A DNA stretch of 61,813 nucleotides from Clostridia bacterium (GTDB lineage: Bacteria > Bacillota_A > Clostridia > UBA1212 > UBA1255): assembly GCA_017522515.1 (NCBI GenBank), contig JAFWZH010000124.1:1-61813 (forward strand). The letters run 5' to 3'. This document shows positions 55,460 to 61,813 of the stretch, piece after piece; position 1 is the first letter of the stretch; each line of letters starts with the position of its first letter. The notes under the pieces are model-generated. The model did no database searches. It was not told the origin of the DNA and worked only from the letters and a program-made list of their open reading frames with translations. The position numbers were made by a program, and so were the translations under genes.

Positions 55460-55613
55460 GCGGATGTGGCGAAATTGGCATACGCGCTAGTTTCAGGTAA
55501 CGACACCTTAGTGAAGGGTTGGAATGAGAGTGGTGAAGAAGCCGAAAAACACCAATTTGCGACACGGAGAAAAGTTTCACTTCGTGTAAAAAAATAAGAG
55601 AAACGAAATAAAT
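55460..55613 (+). repeat. Tandem unit 3: tRNA-Leu 5' half plus spacer (154 bp)
   Basis: Third unit, same period. It has CAGGTA after the anticodon loop, as the intact tRNA does, where units 1 and 2 have CAGATA; identity to the tRNA therefore runs 40 nt before breaking. Micro-ORF ATG at 55523 with GAAGGG upstream, ending at 55588. The intact tRNA-Leu starts one period later. Confidence 0.93.
55523..55588 (+). CDS. 21-residue micro-ORF in unit 3
   Basis: Encodes the same 21 residues as the unit 1 micro-ORF (MRVVKKPKNTNL, then RHGEKFHFV) with one synonymous substitution. GAAGGG lies six to seven bases upstream. Expression unknown. Confidence 0.33.
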
Positions 55614-55700
55614 GCGGATGTGGCGAAATTGGCATACGCGCTAGTTTCAGGTACTAGTCGAGGTTCCTCGGTGTGGGTTCAAGTCCCGTCATCCGCACCA
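55614..55700 (+). tRNA. tRNA-Leu (CAG)
   Basis: 87 nt with encoded CCA. Acceptor GCGGATG/CATCCGC, discriminator A, anticodon stem CTAGT/ACTAG with loop TTCAGGT (anticodon CAG), long class II variable arm CGAGG/CCTCG, T-arm loop TTCAAGT. The T-stem starts with two wobble pairs. Its 5' half matches units 2 and 3 rather than unit 1. No strong promoter lies immediately upstream, so it may depend on read-through from 55110-55138. Confidence 0.93.
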
Positions 55701-55704
55701 AATT

Positions 55705-55741
55705 AGCACGATGGTTTTGATACGAAATCATCGTGCTTTTT
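55705..55741 (+). terminator. Terminator of tRNA-Leu
   Basis: AGCACGATGGTTT (55705-55717)/AAATCATCGTGCT (55725-55737), one wobble pair, then T-run. Confidence 0.92.
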
Positions 55742-55956
55742 CTATGTTTGAAAAACCTTATGGCACAGGGATTTTCGGCACTTTATCACTATAAGTTAGA
55801 TTTATTGTATTAAAATTAACTGTGCGTAAATCTAAGTTTAATGAGTTGAACCTACCTCGTTACGGTATATGTAAATAATACAATGAATCTTTTGTTTTGA
55901 ATTAATTTCACCGTTATTGGAAAAGTTTCATTGTGACCATAAAAGTCTCTGTGTGA

Positions 55957-55984
55957 TTGAAAACTCTCCCTTTTGTGTTATAAT
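55957..55984 (+). promoter_or_regulatory. SigA promoter of the zinc-ribbon/nuclease gene
   Basis: TTGAAA (55957-55962), 16 bp, TATAAT (55979-55984). The -10 sits in TGTGTTATAAT, also found at 59743-59753. Between the tRNA terminator and this promoter (55742-55956) I see no gene. Confidence 0.75.
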
Positions 55985-56018
55985 AAACAGTAATATTTTT
56001 AAAAATGAGGCGGGCATT

Positions 56019-58313
56019 ATGGCAGAAAATAAAGAAAAAACATATGTGAGTGATAATGCTAAACTTATGGCAGAGTGGAATTGGGAAAAGAATAATGAAC
56101 TAGATTTTAATCCTAAAACATTAACTCTTGGAAGTAATAAAAAGGTTTGGTGGAAGTGTAACCAAGGACACGAGTGGCAAGCAACGATATCTAATAGAAC
56201 AATAGGACGTGGATGTCCGTATTGCTCAGGCAAGAAAGTGTTAAAAGGTTTTAATGACTTACAAACAGTTAATCCAACTTTAGCAGAAGAATGGAATTAT
56301 GAAAAAAACGTAAATTTAAAACCTGATCATTTTACGGCTTATAGTGGTCAAAAGGCATGGTGGAAGTGTAGCCAAGGACACGAATGGCAAGCAACGGTGG
56401 TTAATAGAAATAGAGGGAGTGGTTGTCCATATTGCTCGGGGCGATATGCCATTAAAGGTGAAAATGATTTAAAAACAGTTAATCCAATTTTAGCAAACGA
56501 ATGGAATTACAAAAAAAATGGTAGTCTAAAACCCGAACACTTTACAATAAGCAGTCATAAAAAAGTGTGGTGGAAATGTCGAAATGGACATGAGTGGCAA
56601 ACAACAATTTCTCACCGTACTTATGGTTCTGGTTGCCCATATTGTGCAGGCCAAAAAGTTATAAAAGGCCATAACGATCTTCAAATAAACAATCCGACTT
56701 TAGCACAAGAGTGGAATTATAAAAAAAATAAAGGATTAACACCTGAGGAAGTAATGCCCAATAGCAATAAAAAAGTATGGTGGAAATGTCAAAAAGGGCA
56801 CGAATGGCAAGCATCAATTTATAGCAGAAATAAAGGACATGGGTGCCCCATCTGTAATTCCGAACGACATACTTCTTTCCCTGAATACGCAATTTTATAT
56901 TATCTTAAAGAATATGGTTTAGAGGTAATACATTCGTATAAAGAAAAAGGTTATGAATTGGATATTTATATCCCATCAAAAAGAATTGCTATTGAATATG
57001 ACGGGAGTTTTTGGCACCAAAACAAAACAAAAAAGGATTTAGAAAAAAATTCCAAGTGTGAAAAAGACGGGATTAAACTATTTCGTATAAGAGAAGGGTT
57101 GCCACCGTTAAATGACAGTTCTACAGATTACGTTGTTCAAGAAGTTAAAAAAGAATTGTCCATAATTCTTGGAAAAGTTTTAAGTAATATAATTGGTAAA
57201 ACCGTTGATATTGACCTGACAAGAGATGCTATTGCTATAGAAAATCTGCGAGAATTTATGGAAAAAGAAAACTCTCTTTTATTCTCCAACTCTAAAATTG
57301 CAAAAGAATGGAATTATGAGAAGAACGGTAAACTAAAACCGGAACATTTTTCAGCGAATAGTCATAAAAAAGTATGGTGGAAATGTCAAAAAGGTCACGA
57401 ATGGCAAGCTAGAATAAGCAGCAGAAATAGTGGGAATGGATGTCCATATTGCACAGGATTATACATTGTTAAATTCGAAAACGATTTACAAACAATCAAC
57501 CCCGCCTTGTCGAAAGAATGGCACTACGAAAAGAACAATGGATTAACACCTGAGGATGTAATGCCTAATAGCGATAAAAAAGTATGGTGGAAATGCAGCA
57601 AAGGTCACGATTGGCAAGCATCAATTTATAGCAGAAATAAAGGACATGGGTGCCCATATTGCTCAAGCATAAAAGTTTTAAAAGGATACAACGATTTGCA
57701 AACAGTTAATCCCAATTTAGCAAAAGAATGGAATTATAATAAGAATATGGAATTAACCCCCATGGATGTATTGCCTAAAAGCGGAAAAAAGGTATGGTGG
57801 ATGTGTAGTAACGGACACGAGTGGCAGGCAACAATAGCGCACAGAACTAATGGTAGCGGTTGCCCCTATTGCTCTGGCCGATACGTTATTATGGGAGTAA
57901 ACGATTTAGAAACAGTTAATCCCACTTTGGCTAGTGAATGGAATTATAAAAGAAACGGTGATTTAAAACCAGTGCATTTCTTGGCAAATAGCCATGAAAA
58001 TGTCTGGTGGATGTGTTGTCAAGGACATGAGTGGCAAGCTGCAATTGATAGTAGAAATGTAGGTAGGGGGTGTCCATATTGCGCCAGTAAAAAAGTTTTA
58101 AAAGGCTATAACGATCTGCAAACCATTAACCCTAGTTTGTCAAAAGAGTGGAATTATGAAAAAAATAATGGATTAACACCTATGGACGTAATGCCTAACA
58201 GTGGTAAAAAAGTATGGTGGAAATGTAACAACGACCACGAATGGCAAGCAAGGATTGCAGATAGAAACAAAGGAAACGGTTGCCCTATTTGCAGAAAAAG
58301 CCATAGCAAATGA
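56019..58313 (+). CDS. Zinc-ribbon repeat protein (DUF4379-like) with embedded Vsr/DUF559-type nuclease domain
   Basis: 764 residues from ATG 56019 after GAGGCGGG (the frame is open from 55917, but that is upstream of the predicted transcript start). Four repeats of ~68 residues (about 17-285), a PD-(D/E)xK-like domain (about 286-395), then five more repeats (about 426-764). Each repeat reads EWN, a K-x-P step, KVWWKC-x-x-GHEWQA, R-x-x-G-x-GCPYC, and NDL-x-T-x-NP; the two Cys pairs (GH-flanked C and CPYC) would bind zinc. The nuclease core shows GYELDIYIPSKRIAIEYDG (Asp and Glu) and GIKLFRIREG. Family role unknown; a DNA-targeting nuclease for defence or mobile DNA is inferred. Confidence 0.9.
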   Translation: MAENKEKTYVSDNAKLMAEWNWEKNNELDFNPKTLTLGSNKKVWWKCNQGHEWQATISNRTIGRGCPYCSGKKVLKGFNDLQTVNPTLAEEWNYEKNVNLKPDHFTAYSGQKAWWKCSQGHEWQATVVNRNRGSGCPYCSGRYAIKGENDLKTVNPILANEWNYKKNGSLKPEHFTISSHKKVWWKCRNGHEWQTTISHRTYGSGCPYCAGQKVIKGHNDLQINNPTLAQEWNYKKNKGLTPEEVMPNSNKKVWWKCQKGHEWQASIYSRNKGHGCPICNSERHTSFPEYAILYYLKEYGLEVIHSYKEKGYELDIYIPSKRIAIEYDGSFWHQNKTKKDLEKNSKCEKDGIKLFRIREGLPPLNDSSTDYVVQEVKKELSIILGKVLSNIIGKTVDIDLTRDAIAIENLREFMEKENSLLFSNSKIAKEWNYEKNGKLKPEHFSANSHKKVWWKCQKGHEWQARISSRNSGNGCPYCTGLYIVKFENDLQTINPALSKEWHYEKNNGLTPEDVMPNSDKKVWWKCSKGHDWQASIYSRNKGHGCPYCSSIKVLKGYNDLQTVNPNLAKEWNYNKNMELTPMDVLPKSGKKVWWMCSNGHEWQATIAHRTNGSGCPYCSGRYVIMGVNDLETVNPTLASEWNYKRNGDLKPVHFLANSHENVWWMCCQGHEWQAAIDSRNVGRGCPYCASKKVLKGYNDLQTINPSLSKEWNYEKNNGLTPMDVMPNSGKKVWWKCNNDHEWQARIADRNKGNGCPICRKSHSK

Positions 58314-58403
58314 AGGTGATATTTGTAGCCAACGACTTGGTTTTGTACGTTAAAGAGATTTAATACATGATTGAAACTTAATAAGTTATTCGAAGGAGAT
58401 TAA

Positions 58404-59519
58404 ATGTCACAGCAGTGGAATGTATTATTGAGAGAAAAGGTAAACGAAACTAATTTTATCCTTGCAAAATATCAAAATTACAATTCAAAAGATCAATGGA
58501 ATTGTATATGCTCTTCTATGGACTGGATTGATGTGGGCATGACAAATATCTGCAAAGCTTTGGATGAATTGAAAAACTCCGACGGATTGGAAACCTGCAT
58601 GAAGTTTTATCAGTATATTTGCTGCATTGATATGGTGTGGGGCGGAATATGCCAACTACATAGAGTATTTATAAATCGCGACACTATACCCTTTGATAAT
58701 GATTCCAGCGTTTTTCAAATGAAGTATTTTGAAGAAGATGATAATCGATATTTTGAAGAAATTCGCTCTTGTTTTGGCGCTCATCCTGTAGAATTAAAAA
58801 CGAAGCAAACGAGTAAAAAACAAGAGGCAATAAGAAAATTTGCCAGTTGGTCAACTCATTACGGAACTCCTCAAGAAATGTCAGTTCTTATATATAGTAA
58901 TATTCCAAAATCCAGATTTGAAGAAGTGGTTGTGACCGTCGAAGAACTGAAAAGCTTCTATGAAAAGCGTTGCATATACATAAAACAAATCATTGATGCT
59001 ATTGAGAACATCGCTCATGATTACAAAGAAGAAATGAAAAACAGTGTTATTCCAAAATCAAATAATCTGACAGAGCAAATTACAATATTAAAAAATGCTT
59101 CACAGCAACGATTTGGTGGTGGAATTCTTGTTGAAGAACTGGAGCAGATTGAACGTTTTCTCATGACAAATTTTAGTTGCATAAAAAATAAGGATGCTGT
59201 TGAAACGTTTAGGCAAAAAGTTGTGTTGGGGATAGTCGAAATTTATGATTACTTTCAAAATATGAATGTTGACTGTAATCTCGAAATTGAAAAGTTATTG
59301 TTACCACAATATATGCCGCATGAAAACCATTTTAGATATGAATTTGCAAATCTATATTCAAAAGCCATCCTTAAAATATGGAAGACTTATGATGCTAATT
59401 CAATCAAAGTACTATTAGAAAAGTATATTTGTTTTGAATACAAAACCGATGAAGAATTATATTGGCTGACTGTGATTGCGCTAAATTTGGCGCAAGATGA
59501 TTTGAAAAAAAGCACATAA
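58404..59519 (+). CDS. Unrecognised 371-residue protein with HEPN-like R-x5-H motif
   Basis: No named family recognised. Soluble and mostly helical, Cys-rich near the N-terminus (C34, C36, C50, C65, C73, C74, C83). At 117-129, FEEIRSCFGAHPVE places Arg121 and His127 in an R-x5-H arrangement within a helical context, as in HEPN ribonucleases (R-x4-6-H). A second helical region runs from about 170 to 370. GAAGGAG lies seven bases before the ATG; the gap to the nuclease gene is 90 bp, same strand. If HEPN is right, the pair would resemble toxin or abortive-infection modules, but this rests on one short motif. Confidence 0.75.
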   Translation: MSQQWNVLLREKVNETNFILAKYQNYNSKDQWNCICSSMDWIDVGMTNICKALDELKNSDGLETCMKFYQYICCIDMVWGGICQLHRVFINRDTIPFDNDSSVFQMKYFEEDDNRYFEEIRSCFGAHPVELKTKQTSKKQEAIRKFASWSTHYGTPQEMSVLIYSNIPKSRFEEVVVTVEELKSFYEKRCIYIKQIIDAIENIAHDYKEEMKNSVIPKSNNLTEQITILKNASQQRFGGGILVEELEQIERFLMTNFSCIKNKDAVETFRQKVVLGIVEIYDYFQNMNVDCNLEIEKLLLPQYMPHENHFRYEFANLYSKAILKIWKTYDANSIKVLLEKYICFEYKTDEELYWLTVIALNLAQDDLKKST

Positions 59520-59546
59520 TAACATTATACAATCAAGGAGTATTGT

Positions 59547-59717
59547 ATGGATATTATAATATCTATATATTCGTTCACAATAATTTATCAATCACCGTGT
59601 CTGCTTATAATAGGCGCGGTGATTTCGTTTTTCGGGGACTTGATTCTTCTAATCTCCCGCCCCAAGTTGGTTATGAACACTCGCATCATGATTTTAAGCT
59701 CCTTTATTAGTAGATGA
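59547..59717 (+). CDS. Possible 56-residue hydrophobic peptide
   Basis: ATG six bases after AAGGAG (59535-59540). Hydrophobic N-terminal ~37 residues (MDIIISIYSFTIIYQS, then LLIIGAVISFFGDLILLI), basic end. It overlaps the terminator hairpin 59591-59631, which its codons would have to cross, so it may be chance. Alternatively a small membrane toxin or holin-like peptide. Confidence 0.28.
   Translation: MDIIISIYSFTIIYQSPCLLIIGAVISFFGDLILLISRPKLVMNTRIMILSSFISR
59591..59632 (+). terminator. Strong hairpin, probable terminator after the 371-residue gene
   Basis: Twelve-pair stem ATCACCGTGTCT (59591-59602)/AGGCGCGGTGAT (59612-59623) including G-U pairs, nine-base loop, then TTCGTTTTTC. Confidence 0.75.
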
Positions 59718-59747
59718 GGGAACTTTTATAATAAGTGATAGTTGTGT

Positions 59748-59753
59748 TATAAT
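59748..59753 (+). promoter_or_regulatory. -10 element of the small membrane protein gene
   Basis: TATAAT within TGTGTTATAAT, 35 bp before the ATG at 59789; the -35 (TTTATA, 59725-59730) is poor. Confidence 0.45.
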
Positions 59754-59788
59754 CAATTTGATAAATAAGAATTTGTGGAGATAACCTT

Positions 59789-60223
59789 ATGGAATGGTTT
59801 AATGTATTTGGTTTGGTTTTTATAGTTGTAATAATGATTCCCAACATCATATTTGCTATTAGATATAGTGATGGTTTTCAAAATAAGTGTATCAACAAAG
59901 GTATCGAAGTTATTGAACAAGTCGGTAGATTTGGTTGCTTTGGATTTATGATTTTTAATTTCCCCAGGACTTGCTTTGGCTGGTGGTCTAATGAAGCATT
60001 CGCAATTTATCTTGTCGTGGATACTCTGTTGATTGCCCTTTATTGTGCCATATGGGTTATTTGCTGGAAGAAAAATAGTGTTTTCAGAGCATTGGCACTC
60101 TCCATAATCCCATCACTAATATTTCTGTTTAGTGGAGTTATAAGCAGGTCAATTTTACTGATTATTACATCAATACTATTTGCACCTTCTCATATTTTGA
60201 TTTCATACAAGAACGCCAAATGA
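59789..60223 (+). CDS. Small four-helix membrane protein, unknown function
   Basis: 144 residues, four predicted membrane helices (about 5-24, 46-64 with FGFMIFNFPRTCFGWW, 73-92, 98-137 as one or two helices). No catalytic motif. Short hydrophilic tail SYKNAK. The TGGAGATA ribosome site is adequate. Proteins of this size and topology are common near XRE regulators in Firmicute accessory DNA; function is unknown. Composition AT-rich like the rest of the island. Confidence 0.75.
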   Translation: MEWFNVFGLVFIVVIMIPNIIFAIRYSDGFQNKCINKGIEVIEQVGRFGCFGFMIFNFPRTCFGWWSNEAFAIYLVVDTLLIALYCAIWVICWKKNSVFRALALSIIPSLIFLFSGVISRSILLIITSILFAPSHILISYKNAK

Positions 60224-60280
60224 CTTTGTCAAATTCTTATTTATATTGCTGCTGTTTTTTATAATATCAACAAATGTTAA

Positions 60281-60305
60281 TACCCATTGCTTGTGGCAAC
60301 GGGTA
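60281..60305 (+). promoter_or_regulatory. Inverted repeat upstream of the XRE gene
   Basis: TACCCATTGC (60281-60290)/GCAACGGGTA (60296-60305), one mismatch, five-base loop, without T-run. Possible operator for the adjacent regulator or a weak terminator of the membrane-protein gene. Confidence 0.4.
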
Positions 60306-60354
60306 TGTTGCTGTACGATAAAGATAATTTCTGAGAAGAAGGAGGTTATACATC

Positions 60355-60864
60355 ATGCTAAATGAAAACATCAAAGCAGTCAGAAAATCAAAGGGGTTAT
60401 CACAAGAGGAGCTTGCAGTCAAGATAAATGTGGTTCGCCAAACAATCTCAAAATGGGAACAAGGATTATCAGTTCCAGACTCTGATATGTTAATCGCTCT
60501 ATCGGAGGCGCTGGAAACACCTGTAAATGTTCTGCTTGGAGAAACTATTGCTGAAGCGAAAACAGATGAATTGAAAGTGATTTCTGAAAAATTGGAGATA
60601 ATTAATTTACAACTTGCAATGAGCAGGGAGAGGAAGCAAAAAAAGTTCCAAGTATTACTTATCTTGTTGCTTATTGCTATAATTACAATTCTTATAATCC
60701 TGATAGTATTGGATAGTCCGTACTTAGGTTGGGATTATAGCGACCCAGAAATAGCCGTTGTGGGGGTTGCTCTACACGCATTTGAATGGCTGTTCGTTAG
60801 ATTATTGCCGTTTGCTCTCATTGGGATAATTGTTGGATTTTTCCTGACACGAAAGAAAAAATAA
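60355..60864 (+). CDS. XRE-family transcriptional regulator with C-terminal membrane helices
   Basis: 169 residues. HTH domain 1-65: RKSKGLSQEELAVKINVVRQ (about 10-29) followed by TISKWEQGLSVPDSDML, a textbook Cro/C1 HTH. Then an acidic coiled linker (about 68-95) and two hydrophobic helices (about 103-122 and 148-166) with a KKK end. Membrane-tethered XRE proteins of this layout are common in Clostridia and often sense envelope or antimicrobial stress. Perfect AAGGAGG ribosome site. It may control the upstream membrane protein, whose intergenic inverted repeat is 50 bp from its start. Confidence 0.92.
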   Translation: MLNENIKAVRKSKGLSQEELAVKINVVRQTISKWEQGLSVPDSDMLIALSEALETPVNVLLGETIAEAKTDELKVISEKLEIINLQLAMSRERKQKKFQVLLILLLIAIITILIILIVLDSPYLGWDYSDPEIAVVGVALHAFEWLFVRLLPFALIGIIVGFFLTRKKK

Positions 60865-60926
60865 AAGAGATTTGTTTTTCGAAAGGAGTAAACAAACAAT
60901 TCAAATTTGTTGTAAAGGCATTCGAT

Positions 60927-61184
60927 TTATCTTATTCTCATTCCATGACTAACTCCTACAATAAAAGCTTCGCGTCGTACTACTGATTCGTACTTCGTGA
61001 AGCTTTCTGTTAGTTCATCTATTGCGTCTGAGATTTCTTCGTTGTTGAATTTTGTTTTGAATTCTTCTATGGCAGATAAGAATTCTTTTTCGGCTTGCAA
61101 AAATTCTTTGCTTTTTAGTGTCGGTTCGTCTTTGTACTTGCCGTCGAATATGTCTTGCAGAAATTTTTTTGTGCTTTGTTTCAC
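60927..61184 (-). CDS. Small helical protein, unknown
   Basis: 85 residues from GTG 61184, about seven bases after AGGAG; an in-frame GTG at 61193 touches the Shine-Dalgarno and is less likely. Highly charged, all-helical (KSKEFLQAEKEFLSAIEEF at about 24-42, EEISDAIDELTESF at about 49-62), ending VGVSHGMRIR. Clostridial accessory regions often carry such ~85-90-residue helical proteins ending in a G-x-x-xG-x-R-like tail, sometimes with YlbF/YmcA-like proteins, but I cannot assign a family. No signal peptide or helix-turn-helix. Confidence 0.7.
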   Translation of the reverse strand: MKQSTKKFLQDIFDGKYKDEPTLKSKEFLQAEKEFLSAIEEFKTKFNNEEISDAIDELTESFTKYESVVRREAFIVGVSHGMRIR

Positions 61185-61212
61185 TTTAATCACTCCTGTT
61201 GGGGTTGCTTTT

Positions 61213-61813
61213 CATACGGAACATATCACATAACTTCTGCAATATCCAGCGGATTTTTAATAGCACCCATATTTTTGCCTAAACAAAGCCAAAATCTTGA
61301 TTTCTAACGCTTTCGCCAACAAAAAGGCAAAAAGCAACGCTTTTTTTTGCACAAAATATTCACGCATTTTTCGCTCCGTAATTCCAGTTATAATTTCGCG
61401 GTTTTTGCCGCCACATAAGCCATAAGATTACCTACGACACCCTGTTTTTTGGCTACACGTAGGCAAACTTGCGGAAGTACGACATAATGAGCTCAAAATA
61501 TGGCATTTTACGACATCCTAATTCGATACCGCAAATTTGGCTTAACGGTGGGCATTGCCGCCCGTTGTGAACCGCAAAGGTGGCGTTTACGACACCGTTG
61601 CTTATTCCTGCAACCATTTTAGGACGCCCTCCGTTTATGCCAATCCTTCCTTTTGTGACGCAAATGACGATAATGACGGTTTTTTTGATAGCCGGGGATT
61701 TACCGTCATTGACAGTTATTCCTAATTTTTACTTTCGCACATTTTGGGCGAAACAGGCGGTTTTCGCTCTTGGTCGAGTCCATGTTCGATAAATAAAGCA
61801 AATCGCCGAAACG
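61213..61813. other. Gene-free 600-bp stretch with four TACGACA repeats
   Basis: No convincing coding sequence on either strand (a 70-codon frame at 61580-61792 has no ribosome site). TACGACA occurs at 61433, 61478, 61509 and 61588 (TGTCGTA on the minus strand). Local GC is higher than in the neighbouring genes. It may be the non-coding part of a mobile element continuing beyond the window. Confidence 0.5.

Noticed and set aside
55152..55613. CRISPR-like array
   Set aside because: Repeat period is 154 bp with nearly identical units and no variable spacers; the repeat is a tRNA half, not a CRISPR repeat.
55152..55613. Group I intron in the tRNA-Leu anticodon loop
   Set aside because: The 3' exon does not follow each 5' half, and the 114-nt spacer lacks room and recognisable P3-P8 core.
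55055..55635. Overlapping minus-strand ORFs of 70-123 codons in the tandem units
   Set aside because: They run through the tRNA gene in antisense, repeat only because the DNA repeats, and have no ribosome sites.
61580..61792. 70-codon ORF at the right end
   Set aside because: No ribosome site, no family resemblance, and it spans the TACGACA-rich non-coding stretch.

Overview
The window comes from an AT-rich, anaerobic, endospore-forming Firmicute of class Clostridia, probably an uncultured gut-type lineage. The signs are SpmA/SpmB (spore maturation), pyruvate:ferredoxin oxidoreductase, GTP-type PEP carboxykinase, a transketolase split into two subunits, NADP-type glutamate dehydrogenase, MecA, a DtxR/MntR-type repressor and strong AGGAGG-like ribosome binding sites. 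Genus cannot be fixed from sequence alone.

Layout. 1-11.9 kb: end of tuf, an AbrB-type regulator, spmAB, an unrecognised protein, a secreted anchored protein, then central carbon genes (rpiB, split transketolase, a 1184-residue PFOR), followed by mecA and mntR on the minus strand. 12.0-30.7 kb: one long plus-strand surface-polysaccharide operon behind a consensus promoter (11967-11995) and a leader hairpin. It encodes a PglF-like 4,6-dehydratase, a DegT aminotransferase and a PglC-like phosphoglycosyl transferase (priming with a diamino sugar such as QuiNAc4N), a metallo-beta-lactamase-fold/ATP-grasp/SDR trio, LicD and LicC-like phospho-decoration genes with a GDPD-like protein, two glycosyltransferases, Wzy and Wzx, ManNAcA synthesis (WecB, WecC), UDP-glucose dehydrogenase, and deoC at the end. 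30.7-39.2 kb: a polysaccharide deacetylase and a giant cyclic beta-glucan-synthase-like protein split into two in-frame ORFs. 39.3-47.1 kb: housekeeping genes (acyl-ACP thioesterase, tatD-yabE-ksgA, pckG, a DUF1540 protein, a CAT-anticodon tRNA, gdhA). 47.2-55.1 kb: a tight seven-gene run with two lipoproteins, a hexapeptide-repeat protein, glmM, citrate synthase, a TSCPD protein and a LarA-like protein.

55.1-61.8 kb is accessory. It opens with a tRNA-Leu(CAG) gene preceded by three tandem units of exactly 154 bp. Each unit is a copy of the 5' 40 nt of the tRNA plus a 114-nt spacer that carries a 21-codon micro-ORF. The arrangement looks as if something entered the anticodon loop and restored the tRNA with its own 5' half. 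Beyond it lie a 764-residue protein with nine zinc-ribbon repeats surrounding a Vsr/DUF559-like nuclease domain, a 371-residue protein with a HEPN-like R-x5-H motif, small membrane proteins, an XRE regulator and about 600 bp without a convincing gene. The tRNA tandem array and the zinc-ribbon/nuclease plus HEPN-like pair are the best candidates here for undescribed biology.
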